DNA of 64,000 bases from Nocardioides palaemonis (lineage in GTDB: Bacteria > Actinomycetota > Actinomycetes > Propionibacteriales > Nocardioidaceae). The notes under the pieces were generated by a model, which was given only the letters and a program-made list of their open reading frames with translations, searched no databases and had not been told where the DNA came from. Location: positions 1,488,001 through 1,552,000 of the forward strand of contig NZ_JAGVQR010000001.1 in assembly GCF_018275325.1 (NCBI RefSeq), read 5' to 3'. Shown piece by piece: positions 14,955-23,429 of the stretch. Position numbers and translations under genes: made by a program. Every line of letters starts with the position of its first letter. Positions within the stretch are counted from its first letter, which is position 1.

Positions 14955-16157
14955 GTGCGGATCCTCCTCTTCACCGGCAAGGGCGGCGTCGGCAAGTCCA
15001 CCCTGGCCGCGGCCGTCGCGTGCGCCAGCGCGGAGGCCGGCCGCCGGACCCTGGTGATGTCCACCGACGCGGCGCACTCGCTGGCCGACGCCCTCGACGC
15101 GCCCTCCGGCAGCGACCCGGTCGAGGTGGCGCCGCTGCTGTGGCTCCAGCACGTCGACGCGCAGCGGCGCTTCGAGCAGTCGTGGGGCGACGTCCAGCGC
15201 TACCTCCTGGACGTGATGGACGTCGCCGGCGTGGACCCGGTGGCCGCGGAGGAGCTCACGGTCCTCCCGGGCGCCGAGGAGGTGCTCGCGCTGCTGGAGG
15301 TGCGCGCGCAGGCCCGGTCGGGGGAGTGGGACGTGATCGTGGTCGACTGCGCGCCGACCGCCGAGACGCTGCGCCTGCTCGCCCTGCCGGAGGCCCTCGG
15401 GTGGTACGTCGACCGGGTGCTGCCCGTGGAGCGGCGCGTGGTGCGGGCCCTCAAGCCGGTCCTCAGCCGGGCCGCCGGGGTGCCGATGCCGGGCGACCCC
15501 GTCTTCGACGCCGTCCAGCGGCTGCACGCCGAGCTCGACGACGCCCGCGCCGTGCTGACCGGGCCCGGCGCCTCCGTCCGCCTGGTCCTCACCCCGGAGT
15601 CGGTCGTGCTCGCCGAGGCCCGGCGCGCCTACACCCACCTGTCCCTCTTCGGCTACGCCGTCGACGCCGCGGTGGTCAACCGCGTCTTCCCCGTCGACGG
15701 TGCGGACGAGTGGCGTACGACGTGGGTGGCGGCCCAGCGCCGCGTCCTCGCCGACGCCGCGGACTCCTTCGCCGGGCTCGACCTGCGCACGTCGGTCTAC
15801 CGGGCGGTGGAGCCGGTCGGGCGGGCCGAGCTGCTCGCGCTGGCGCGCGACGTCTACGGCGACGCGGACCCGCTCGCCGGAGCCGGCGGTGCCCCGGTGA
15901 TGTCCGTGCGCGAGGGCGCCGGGGGCCGGGTCCTGGCCCTCCCGGTGCCGCTGGCCGCCCAGGACGACGTCCGGCTCGCGCGCCGGGGGGACGAGCTGGT
16001 CGTCTCGGTCGCGTCGTATCGTCGCCTCCTGACGTTGCCCCCCGGGCTGGCGCGGCACCGGGTGGCGGGGGCGCGGGTGCGCGACGGGGAGCTCCAGGTC
16101 AGGTTCCTCGCTCCCGATCCCCGACCCGACAGACCCGACCGGCAGGAGACGACGTGA
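14955..16157 (+). CDS. ArsA-like (GET3/ArsA family) P-loop ATPase
   Basis: 400 residues from GTG at 14955, 14 bases after the SRPBCC gene. The deviant Walker A GKGGVGKST is at residues 8-16, followed by the switch I-like STDAAHSL and VVDCAPTAETLRLL, both diagnostic of the ArsA/Get3 family; a C-terminal beta-rich ArsA HSP20-like domain (about 310-395) follows. Single ATPase half, no Cys triad for arsenite, so it is unlikely to be an arsenic pump and more likely a client-binding ATPase of unknown role. Overlaps the next gene by four bases (GTGA). Confidence 0.88.
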   Translation: MRILLFTGKGGVGKSTLAAAVACASAEAGRRTLVMSTDAAHSLADALDAPSGSDPVEVAPLLWLQHVDAQRRFEQSWGDVQRYLLDVMDVAGVDPVAAEELTVLPGAEEVLALLEVRAQARSGEWDVIVVDCAPTAETLRLLALPEALGWYVDRVLPVERRVVRALKPVLSRAAGVPMPGDPVFDAVQRLHAELDDARAVLTGPGASVRLVLTPESVVLAEARRAYTHLSLFGYAVDAAVVNRVFPVDGADEWRTTWVAAQRRVLADAADSFAGLDLRTSVYRAVEPVGRAELLALARDVYGDADPLAGAGGAPVMSVREGAGGRVLALPVPLAAQDDVRLARRGDELVVSVASYRRLLTLPPGLARHRVAGARVRDGELQVRFLAPDPRPDRPDRQETT

Positions 16158-16573
16158 GCGAGGCGGGCGACGCCCACGAGGTGGGCTCCCTCGGCGAGGA
16201 GGCGGCCAAGCTGCTCGGGGCGCTGTCCGGGTGGGCGCGCGAGCACGCCGACGAGGCAGGCGAGGGCCTGGCCGGTCTGGCCGCGCAGGCGGTCGCGTCG
16301 GCTCGCGACCTCGACGAGCACCTGGCGACCGGGGCCGCGGAGTGCACCGTGTGCCCGGTCTGCCGCACCGTCCACGCGGTCCGCCAGCTCGGCCCCGAGG
16401 TCACCGGTCACCTGGCGGCGGCCGTCACCTCCCTGGCCCACGCCGCGAGCGCCCTGGTGGCCGCCCACGACACCGCGGGCGCCGCCGGCCGGAGCCGCGC
16501 CGGGCGCGACGACGTCGAGCACATCGACCTCGACGACCCCGACGGCACCGACGCCTGGCCGGCGGACGAGTGA
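16154..16573 (+). CDS. Conserved actinobacterial protein with CxxC pair
   Basis: 139 residues from GTG at 16154, overlapping the stop of the ArsA-like gene (GTGA). Mostly alpha-helical; in the middle it carries ECTVCPVCRTVHAVRQL, a Cys-x2-Cys-x2-Cys group typical of a family found behind ArsA-like genes in actinobacteria (Rv2183c position, from memory). No enzymatic motif. The acidic C terminus ends in a Asp-rich tail. Tight coupling to its neighbours suggests a shared function with the ATPase. Confidence 0.75.
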   Translation: MSEAGDAHEVGSLGEEAAKLLGALSGWAREHADEAGEGLAGLAAQAVASARDLDEHLATGAAECTVCPVCRTVHAVRQLGPEVTGHLAAAVTSLAHAASALVAAHDTAGAAGRSRAGRDDVEHIDLDDPDGTDAWPADE

Positions 16574-17529
16574 GCCTGCCTGCCGCCGGCGTCGTGGTCG
16601 GTGTCGACATCGGGGGCACCAAGGTCCTGGCCGGCGTGGTCGAGCCCGATGGCCGGGTCGGCGCGACGGCGCGGCGTACCACCCCGGGCCGCCGGGTACG
16701 GACCGGCGAGGTCGAGGACGCGCTCGTGGCGGCCGTCCTCGACGCGACGGCCGACCGGCCGCTGGCCGCGGTCGGCGTGGCGGCCGCGGGCTTCGTCGAC
16801 TCGGCGGGGGAGCGGGTCATGTTCGCCCCGCACCTGCCGTGGCAGGGCGAGCCCCTGCGCGACCTGCTGGAGCAGCGGCTGGGCTGCCCGGTCGCGCTCG
16901 ACAATGACGCCAACTGCGCGGCCCGCGCGGAGGCGCACCACGGCGTGGCACGGGGGGCGTCGTCGGCCCTGATGATCACCATGGGCACCGGCATCGGTGG
17001 CGCGCTGCTGCTCGACGGCCGGGTGCTGCGCGGCGCGAACGGCATGGCGGGCGAGTTCGGCCACATGCAGGTCGTGCCGGAGGGTCGCTCCTGCGAGTGC
17101 GGCCGGCAGGGCTGCTGGGAGCAGTACTCCTCGGGCAACGCACTCGTGCGCGACGCCCGGGCGCTGATGGCCGAGCAGCCGTCGGTCCTCGCCGAGATGG
17201 CCGGCGTCCCCGAGGCGGTCACCGGCCCGATGGTGACCGCCGCGGCCGAGCAGGGCGACCTGGTCGCGCGTCGCGCGTTCGCGTCGGTCGGCGACTGGCT
17301 GGGCGTCGGCACCGCCAACCTGGTCGCCGCCCTCGACCCGGAGCTGGTGGTGGTCGGCGGCGGGGTGTCCGCGGCGGGGGACAGGCTGCTCGAGCCCGCC
17401 CGCGCGGCGCTGCGGCGCTCGCTGGTCGGGGGGAGCCACCGCACGGTCCCCGAGCTGGTGGCCGGGAGCCTCGGACCTCGGTCCGGGATGGTCGGTGCGG
17501 CGCTGCTCGCCGCTCAGGCCCTGCGGTAG
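16570..17529 (+). CDS. ROK-family glucokinase
   Basis: 319 residues, GTG at 16570 overlapping the previous stop by four bases. ROK fold: N-terminal phosphate loop GVDIGGTK, DNDANCAA with the catalytic Asp, a GTGIGG sugar/ATP loop, and the zinc-binding CECGRQGCWE motif with the ExGH motif (EFGH) before it. It phosphorylates glucose with ATP. Last gene of the 14.5-17.5 kb operon; its 3' end overlaps the convergent LOR/SDH gene by 16 bases. Confidence 0.92.
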   Translation: MSLPAAGVVVGVDIGGTKVLAGVVEPDGRVGATARRTTPGRRVRTGEVEDALVAAVLDATADRPLAAVGVAAAGFVDSAGERVMFAPHLPWQGEPLRDLLEQRLGCPVALDNDANCAARAEAHHGVARGASSALMITMGTGIGGALLLDGRVLRGANGMAGEFGHMQVVPEGRSCECGRQGCWEQYSSGNALVRDARALMAEQPSVLAEMAGVPEAVTGPMVTAAAEQGDLVARRAFASVGDWLGVGTANLVAALDPELVVVGGGVSAAGDRLLEPARAALRRSLVGGSHRTVPELVAGSLGPRSGMVGAALLAAQALR

Positions 17530-18752
17530 TCCGGCACCAGCTCGAGCGCGAGCTGCTCGAGGAACAGCCCGACGTCGGTCACGATGCCGCGCCCGTGGCT
17601 CGACCCGCGGTCGGTCAGCTTGGTGACCGTGGCGGGGTTGATGTCGACGCACACCAGCGGGACGCTCGCCGGCAGGATGTTGCCGGTCGCGACCGAGTGG
17701 AGCTGGGTGGCCATCATCAGGCAGTAGCCGACGTCCTGGATCCGCGCACGCATCGCGCGCTGGCCCTCGAGCACGTCGGTGTGGACGTCCGGCAGGGGGC
17801 CGTCGTCGCGGACCGAGCCCACGAGGACGAAGTCCTTCCCGTGGGTGACCAGGGCGTGCATGATCCCGCTCGTCACGGTCCCGTCGGCGACCGCCCGGGC
17901 GATCGATCCCGCCTTGCGGACGGTGTTGAGCGCGCGGACGTGGTGCTCGTGGCCGTGCTCCACACCCTGCGACATGGTCAGGTCGACCCCCAGGCTGGTG
18001 CCGTAGATGGCCGACTCGATGTCGTGGGTGGCCAGCGCGTTGCCGGCGAACAGGGTGTCGACGAACCCGGCGCCGATGAGGGCCACGAGCGCCGGCACGG
18101 CACCCGTGTGCACCACGCCGGGCCCGGCGACCCAGAGCAGCCGCTTGCCGTCGGCACGGGTGCGGCGCATGCCGTCGGCCACCTGGCGCACGAGCACGGC
18201 CTGGGGCTTGTCGAGGACGTCGTCGTCGGCGCCGGCCGTGGGATCCAGCGCGCCGCCGGCCTCGGGCGTGGCGACCTGGATGCCCGAGGCACCCACCACC
18301 ACCTCCATGCCGGCGCGGACGTCGGCCATCGGCAGGGTGCGTATGCGCACGGTGCCGTCGGCGGCGCGGAGCACCACGAGCCCGCAGTCCATCTCGGGGT
18401 TCTCCACCATGCGCCAGGCGCCGTCGAGGTGCACGCGGGTGTCGAGGTTGGTGGTGGAGTAGAAGCCGTCGGGCAGCACGCCGTCGCGCTCCGCGGGCGC
18501 GGTGGCGGCCTCGCCGGGGGAGAGCGGGTTCACGCCGCGCGTCTGCAGCCGCATCAGCAGTCGCTGGAGGGACGCGTCGTCCTCGGCCTGGACGGTGATC
18601 CGCGCGCGGCTGGGGTCGTCGGCCTCGTGGCCCACGTCGAACCGGTCGATGACGTAGTCGCCGCCGTAGTCACGGATGTCGTCGAGGATCCGCGACAGGA
18701 TCCCGCTGTCCATCAGGTGTCCGGTGACCTCAACGGTCTCGCTCGTCCCCAC
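17514..18752 (-). CDS. LOR/SDH conserved-region protein (TIGR00300, ornithine cyclodeaminase-like)
   Basis: 412 residues from GTG at 18752, the start that gives the expected VTGHLMDSGIL beginning; no clear ribosome-binding site, so ATG at 18713 is an alternative. N-terminal small alpha/beta domain (to about 95), a beta domain, then a nucleotide-binding-like C-terminal half (WVAGPGVVHTGA, IGAGFVDTLFAGNA). This conserved region occurs in bifunctional lysine-oxoglutarate reductase/saccharopine dehydrogenase annotations and in the cyclodeaminase part of cyanobacterial AgrE/ArgZ and archaeal ornithine cyclodeaminases. Substrate here is not proven. Confidence 0.75.
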   Translation of the reverse strand: MGTSETVEVTGHLMDSGILSRILDDIRDYGGDYVIDRFDVGHEADDPSRARITVQAEDDASLQRLLMRLQTRGVNPLSPGEAATAPAERDGVLPDGFYSTTNLDTRVHLDGAWRMVENPEMDCGLVVLRAADGTVRIRTLPMADVRAGMEVVVGASGIQVATPEAGGALDPTAGADDDVLDKPQAVLVRQVADGMRRTRADGKRLLWVAGPGVVHTGAVPALVALIGAGFVDTLFAGNALATHDIESAIYGTSLGVDLTMSQGVEHGHEHHVRALNTVRKAGSIARAVADGTVTSGIMHALVTHGKDFVLVGSVRDDGPLPDVHTDVLEGQRAMRARIQDVGYCLMMATQLHSVATGNILPASVPLVCVDINPATVTKLTDRGSSHGRGIVTDVGLFLEQLALELVPDYRRA

Positions 18753-18819
18753 CGGCGAGACCCTAGTTGGTCGATCGAACTCGCGTACGCGGGACACGAA
18801 GGATGGTTGACTCCTCGCC

Positions 18820-20262
18820 ATGCCCGACCACGCCGCACCGCGCGACGACCTGTCCCCGGCGACGTCGCGGGTCGCGCTGCCGCGGGCCGCGGCAGCCGTC
18901 CTGGCCGCGACGTGCACCCTCCAGTACTCGTCGGTGCGGCCGACGGTCGTGATGCCCCTCGTCCTGCTGGTGCTGGTCGTGACCTGCCTGGGCTCCCTCG
19001 TCGGACGGCGCGGCGCCGAGCCGGTCCGCGAGGGCCTGGTCGTCGCGGTGGTGGCCGTCATCAGCGCCCTGGGCATCGGCGGGAACGCCTACCTGGCGGC
19101 GGACTCGGGAGTGCCGCCGTGGGCCGGCGCGGTCCTCGCCGCCCTCATGCTCGGTGCTGCGGCGCTGGCGGTGTGGGGCGGCCCGGCGTGGCGACGACGC
19201 GGCCTGTGGGTGCTGCTGGCGTCCTTCGCGGTGCTCGCCGGCGCCCGCATCCTGCTGGCCGAGGTGGAGATCGACGTCGCCGGGTTCCTGCGCGGTGGCC
19301 TCGACGCGTTCCTGCACGGCACGTCCCCCTACGCGATCACCATCGACAACCCCTACGGCCCGGTCGAGACCAACCTGTTCTACGGCCCGGGCGTGGTGCG
19401 CGACGGCGTCGTCCAGTACGGCTTCCCGTACCTGCCGGCGCCGCTGCTGCTCGACGTCCCGGCCCACCTCCTCCTCGGCGACCCGCGGTGGATGCACCTC
19501 GCGTGCCTGCTCCTCGCGGCGGCGGTCGCCTGGCACCTGGCCACCGACGTGCTCGGCCGGGTCACGGCCCTGGTGCTGGTGTGCGGCAGCACGTCGTCGA
19601 CCGTGGTGATCGGCTACTGGGTCGAGCCGGTGATGATCGGGCTGCTCGCGCTGAGCGTGGTCGGCATCCGGTCCGGCCGGTCGTGGACGGCCGTGCCGCT
19701 CGGCCTGCTCTTCGCCTCGAAGCAGTACGCCGTGTCGTACCTGCCCGCGCTGCTCAGCGTGGCTCGGTCGGCCGGGTGGCGGACGGTGTTCCTGGCCGCC
19801 GCGATCGGGTCCGCGGTGCTCGTGCCGTTCGTGGTCTGGGACCTCCACGCCTTCGTCCGCTCGGCGGTCGAGCTCCAGTTCCGCCAGCCCTTCCGCGACG
19901 ACGCGGTCTCGCTGCTGCCCGCACTCAAGCAGGCCCTCGGCGGGCTGCCCGAATGGGTGCTGTCGCTGTCACCAGTGCTCGGCCTGCTCACGTCCGCGGT
20001 CGTCGCGTGGCGCACCCGGCCCGGCGCCACGGCGGTGTCGGTCGGCATCGCGCTGAGCCTGCTGGTGACGGTGCTGACGTCGAAGTTCGGGTTCATGAAC
20101 TACTACGCGTTCATCAGCGCCGCGTTCGTCCTCGCGGCGGTCTCGTGGTCCACCGACGACCCGGTGCTCGCCGCGACCGGCCCGGCGCACGACGGCGCTC
20201 AGACCCGGGAGCCGTCGTCCCAGGGGTCGCGCGGCGAGCGAGGCATCTCCCGCACGAGGTAG
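18820..20262 (+). CDS. Polytopic membrane protein, GT-C glycosyltransferase-like
   Basis: 480 residues with about 11-12 predicted hydrophobic helices spread from residue 20 to 455. The loop after helix 5 holds GTSPYAITIDNPYGPVET, resembling the acceptor/donor loop region of GT-C mannosyltransferases (DUF2029/GT87-like), though no firm DxD motif stands out. Possible role: lipid-linked sugar transfer at the membrane. In position it parallels the GT-C gene Rv2181 of M. tuberculosis (memory). Its last 64 bases overlap the convergent gene at 20199, and the last 20 residues look like read-through. Confidence 0.65.
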   Translation: MPDHAAPRDDLSPATSRVALPRAAAAVLAATCTLQYSSVRPTVVMPLVLLVLVVTCLGSLVGRRGAEPVREGLVVAVVAVISALGIGGNAYLAADSGVPPWAGAVLAALMLGAAALAVWGGPAWRRRGLWVLLASFAVLAGARILLAEVEIDVAGFLRGGLDAFLHGTSPYAITIDNPYGPVETNLFYGPGVVRDGVVQYGFPYLPAPLLLDVPAHLLLGDPRWMHLACLLLAAAVAWHLATDVLGRVTALVLVCGSTSSTVVIGYWVEPVMIGLLALSVVGIRSGRSWTAVPLGLLFASKQYAVSYLPALLSVARSAGWRTVFLAAAIGSAVLVPFVVWDLHAFVRSAVELQFRQPFRDDAVSLLPALKQALGGLPEWVLSLSPVLGLLTSAVVAWRTRPGATAVSVGIALSLLVTVLTSKFGFMNYYAFISAAFVLAAVSWSTDDPVLAATGPAHDGAQTREPSSQGSRGERGISRTR

Positions 20263-20657
20263 CCGAAGCCGCCCACGAACCAGGCCAGCAGCGCCCACCC
20301 GACGAGCGGGTTGACGTAGATCGAGAACAGGCCGATCACGAGGGCCAGCAGCGGTGCCACGAACACGCCGGACCAGGCCACCCCGCGCTGCCAGGTGCGG
20401 GGGCGGGGGAGCGGGGGCGCGGGAGGCGGGCGGAACCGGTCCACCTCGGCGACCTCGTGGAGGTCGTCGTGGGTGTCGTCCAGGTCGTCCGCCGGCGCCT
20501 CGGCGTGGTGGTCATCCGCGTCGTCCACGGGCTCCACGGCACGCTCCGGCGCAGGTCGCCGCGCGTCCTCGTCGGGCAGCACCGCCCGCTCGCCGTAGTT
20601 CTCGACGATCTCGCGCCACGCCTGCTCGGTGCGGCTGTCGTCGCCCGGGGTCGTCAC
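20199..20657 (-). CDS. Acidic protein with two C-terminal transmembrane helices
   Basis: 152 residues from GTG at 20657 (an in-frame GTG at 20666 is an alternative). The N-terminal 90 residues are soluble and very acidic with many Asp and His; two hydrophobic helices follow at about 97-119 and 121-138, then a short basic/acidic tail. No recognised domain. It runs divergently from the alpha/beta hydrolase gene, and its 3' end overlaps the GT-C-like gene by 64 bases. The strong coding pattern and membrane segments support it as real. Confidence 0.7.
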   Translation of the reverse strand: MTTPGDDSRTEQAWREIVENYGERAVLPDEDARRPAPERAVEPVDDADDHHAEAPADDLDDTHDDLHEVAEVDRFRPPPAPPLPRPRTWQRGVAWSGVFVAPLLALVIGLFSIYVNPLVGWALLAWFVGGFGYLVREMPRSPRDPWDDGSRV

Positions 20658-20705
20658 GTGCGCCACGGTACCCGTGGACCCCTCGGATGCGGCAGACTCC
20701 CCGTC

Positions 20706-21515
20706 GTGAGGATCCCGTTCCGAGGCGCCCCGGAGGCGCCGCTCGACCCTGCCCTCGTCGCGCCGATGTCGGTGCCGGCCCGACCCGAGCTCACCGGCGG
20801 GCGCCGGGTCGGCGTGCTGGTCCAGCACGGCTTCACCGGCAACCCGTTCTCGGTGCGGCCGTGGGCCGAGGACCTGGCAGCTCGCGGCTACGCGGTCGAG
20901 ATGCCGCTGCTGCCCGGCCACGGCACCCGCTGGCAGGACCTCAACCGGGTGGGGTGGGCCGACTGGGTCGCCACGGTGGAGGGGGCCTACGACAGGCTCG
21001 CGGCCGAGAACGACGCGGTGGTGGCCGTCGGGCTGTCGATGGGCGGCGCGCTGTGCCTGCGCCTCGCGGCCGACAAGGGCGACGGCCTGGCCGGCATCTG
21101 CCTGGTCAACCCCGCTGTCGACACCCTCCGCAAGGACGTCAAGGCGCTGCCGGTCCTCAAGCACGTCGTCCCGGCGTTCCCCGGCATCGCCAACGACATC
21201 AAGAAGCCCGGCGCCGACGAGCACGGCTACCCGATGACCCCGCTCAAGGCGGCCGCGTCGATGTTCGCCGGCTACGCCGAGCTGCGCCGCGACCTGCCGC
21301 GCATCACCGTCCCGGTGCTGTTCTTCCGCTCCGCGGAGGACCACGTCGTCGACATCTCCTCGTCGCGGGCGCTCAACGCCGGCCTGTCCTCGAAGGACTT
21401 CGAGGAGCGCGTCCTCGAGGACAGCTATCACGTCGCGACCCTCGACAACGACGCCCCGCGGATCTTCGCGGAGTCGGCGGACTTCATCGCGCGCGTTACG
21501 GCCGAGCGGAGCTAG
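20706..21515 (+). CDS. Alpha/beta hydrolase, carboxylesterase/monoacylglycerol lipase-like
   Basis: 269 residues from GTG at 20706 (ATG at 20766 is possible). Oxyanion region VQHGFTGNP, nucleophile elbow GLSMGG with Ser111, acid in SAEDHVVD and catalytic His in DSYHVATLD: a complete triad. The short insert 'cap' and GHGTRW motif resemble Est30-type carboxylesterases. Likely substrate is a lipid or small ester. Ten bases before the PlsC-type acyltransferase gene, which suggests a linked role in membrane lipids. Confidence 0.88.
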   Translation: MRIPFRGAPEAPLDPALVAPMSVPARPELTGGRRVGVLVQHGFTGNPFSVRPWAEDLAARGYAVEMPLLPGHGTRWQDLNRVGWADWVATVEGAYDRLAAENDAVVAVGLSMGGALCLRLAADKGDGLAGICLVNPAVDTLRKDVKALPVLKHVVPAFPGIANDIKKPGADEHGYPMTPLKAAASMFAGYAELRRDLPRITVPVLFFRSAEDHVVDISSSRALNAGLSSKDFEERVLEDSYHVATLDNDAPRIFAESADFIARVTAERS

Positions 21516-21524
21516 AGTCGACCC

Positions 21525-22268
21525 GTGCTCTATTGGTTCCTGAAGTGGATCGCCCTCGGGCCCGTGCTGCGACTCGTCTTCCGGCCCAAGGCCTACGGGG
21601 TCGAGCACGTGCCGGCCGACGGACCGGCGATCCTGGCGAGCAACCACCTGTCCTACGCCGACTGGCTGTTCATGCCGCTCACCCTCAACCGGCGCGTCAC
21701 CTTCGTCGCCAAGGCGGAGTACTTCACCACCCCCGGCGTCAAGGGCTGGTTCCAGAAGAAGTTCTTCACCGGCGCCGGGCAGGTGCCGATCGACCGCTCC
21801 GGGGCCAACGCGGCCGAGGGCGCGATGAAGTCGGCCATGAAGATCCTGGCCGAGGGCGACCTGTTCGGCATCTACCCCGAGGGGACCCGCTCGCACGACG
21901 GCCGGCTCTACCGCGGGAAGACCGGCGTCGCCCGCCTCGCGCTCGAGTCCGGCGCGCCGGTCATCCCGTGCGCCGTGGTCGGGACCGACGTGGTCGCTCC
22001 GACCGGCAAGGTCTACGGCACGTGGACGCGGCCGGTCGTGCGGTTCGGCAAGCCGCTCGACTTCTCCCGGTACGCCGGGATGGAGAACGACCGCTACATC
22101 CTGCGCTCGATCACCGACGAGATCATGTACGAGATCATGCGGCTCTCGGAGCAGGAGTACGTCGACCTCTACGCCACCAAGGCCAAGGAGCTCGCCAAGG
22201 AGCAGGCCAGGGAGCAGGCCAAGGAGCAGGCCAAGGAGCCGGAGCAGCCGAAGCAGAAGGCGTCCTGA
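21525..22268 (+). CDS. PlsC-type 1-acylglycerol-3-phosphate acyltransferase
   Basis: 247 residues. LPLAT motifs: I NHLSYAD (His41, Asp46), II around FFTGAGQVPIDR, III YPEGTRS (Glu119), IV VIPCAVVG. It transfers an acyl chain to lysophosphatidate or a related lysolipid at the cytoplasmic membrane face. The C terminus ends in a repetitive KEQA-type helix (about 220-243), encoded by near-perfect DNA repeats at 22195-22240 and likely variable in length between strains. Its stop TGA overlaps the proposed CTG start of the sensor kinase. Confidence 0.92.
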   Translation: MLYWFLKWIALGPVLRLVFRPKAYGVEHVPADGPAILASNHLSYADWLFMPLTLNRRVTFVAKAEYFTTPGVKGWFQKKFFTGAGQVPIDRSGANAAEGAMKSAMKILAEGDLFGIYPEGTRSHDGRLYRGKTGVARLALESGAPVIPCAVVGTDVVAPTGKVYGTWTRPVVRFGKPLDFSRYAGMENDRYILRSITDEIMYEIMRLSEQEYVDLYATKAKELAKEQAREQAKEQAKEPEQPKQKAS

Positions 22269-23425
22269 GCACCCCGACGTCGTCGGCCGCGGCGCCGCGC
22301 GCCGACTCGGCCCTGGCGGTCGAGGACCGGCTCCACTCCGCCCTCGCAATCGTGCGGGTGGTGGTGACGGTCAACATGGTGGGCCTCAACGCCTACCGTC
22401 GCGACAACTTCGACCACCCGACCGTCGGGCTCCTGGTGGTGGTCGCCCTCGTCGCGTGGACCGGCGCCGCGATCTGGCTCTACCGCGACCGCACGCGGCG
22501 CCGGCCCGTCCTGCTGGTGGCCGACCTCACCGTCGTGCTGGCCGCGCTCGCGGTCACCCCGTGGGTGAAGTCCCCGGAGTTCAACGCGACGATCCCCGGC
22601 TTCTACGTGATGGGCGCCCTGTTCGCGTGGGCGATCCACTGGCACTGGCGCGGCGGGCTCGTGGCGGCGGCCCTCATCGCCGCGTTCGACCTGCTGCCCC
22701 GCTCGGACGTCGACCAGGGCAACTACGGCAACACCTTCCTCATCCTGATCGGTGGCCCGATCGTCGGGTTCATGTGCGAGTCGCTGCAGCGGATGGCGCG
22801 CGAGCGGGACGCCGCGGAGCGGGCGGCCGCCGCCGCCGAGGAGCGGACCCGGCTGGCGCGCGCGGTGCACGACGGCGTGCTCCAGGTCCTCGCGATGACC
22901 CAGCGGCGCGGCACCGCCGCAGGCGGCGAGTGGGCCGAGCTCGCCCGGCTGGCCGGCGAGCAGGAGCGCGGGCTGCGCTCCCTCATCCGCCAGCAGGACA
23001 CCGTGCCGGACGCACCCGGCGGCCGCGTCGACCTCGCCGGCGCCCTCGAGGCGATGGCCACCGCGCACCCGGTCCGGGTCGACGTCGCCACGCCGGGGTC
23101 GGCGGTGCTCGTCGACGCCCGGGTGGCCGAGGAGACCGTGGCCGCGGTCCGCGCGTGCCTCGACAACGTCCTGGCCCACGCCGGGGCGGACGCGTCGGCG
23201 TGGGTGCTCGCGCAGGCCGGCCCCCACGAGGTCACCGTCTCGGTGCGCGACGACGGACCCGGGATCGCTGCCGGTCGCCTCGAGCAGGCCGCCGCGGACG
23301 GCCGCCTCGGCGTCGCCTCGTCGATCCGCGGCCGGATCGAGGACCTGGGTGGTGCCGCGCGGGTCGACAGCGGGTCGTGGGGGACCGAGTGGGAGCTGAC
23401 CGTCCCGGTCGAGCCTCCCGCGTGA
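22265..23425 (+). CDS. macS: MacS-family sensor histidine kinase
   Basis: 386 residues if translation starts at CTG 22265. There is no ATG or GTG upstream of conserved sequence in this frame; CTG overlaps the previous stop as CTGA and follows AGAAGG, so a CTG start is the best reading. An internal GTG would remove the first helix. Four to five transmembrane helices (about 27-170), short coiled coil, then His202 in RAVHDGVLQVLA (HisKA_3-like) and a HATPase domain with DDGPGIA. Partner is probably the MacR-type regulator at 26316, two genes downstream. Confidence 0.85.
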   Translation: MSTPTSSAAAPRADSALAVEDRLHSALAIVRVVVTVNMVGLNAYRRDNFDHPTVGLLVVVALVAWTGAAIWLYRDRTRRRPVLLVADLTVVLAALAVTPWVKSPEFNATIPGFYVMGALFAWAIHWHWRGGLVAAALIAAFDLLPRSDVDQGNYGNTFLILIGGPIVGFMCESLQRMARERDAAERAAAAAEERTRLARAVHDGVLQVLAMTQRRGTAAGGEWAELARLAGEQERGLRSLIRQQDTVPDAPGGRVDLAGALEAMATAHPVRVDVATPGSAVLVDARVAEETVAAVRACLDNVLAHAGADASAWVLAQAGPHEVTVSVRDDGPGIAAGRLEQAAADGRLGVASSIRGRIEDLGGAARVDSGSWGTEWELTVPVEPPA

Positions 23426-23429
23426 CCGC

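Noticed and set aside
14955..16157. Arsenite efflux ATPase ArsA
   Set aside because: Single ATPase half without the Cys metalloid site and no ars genes nearby.
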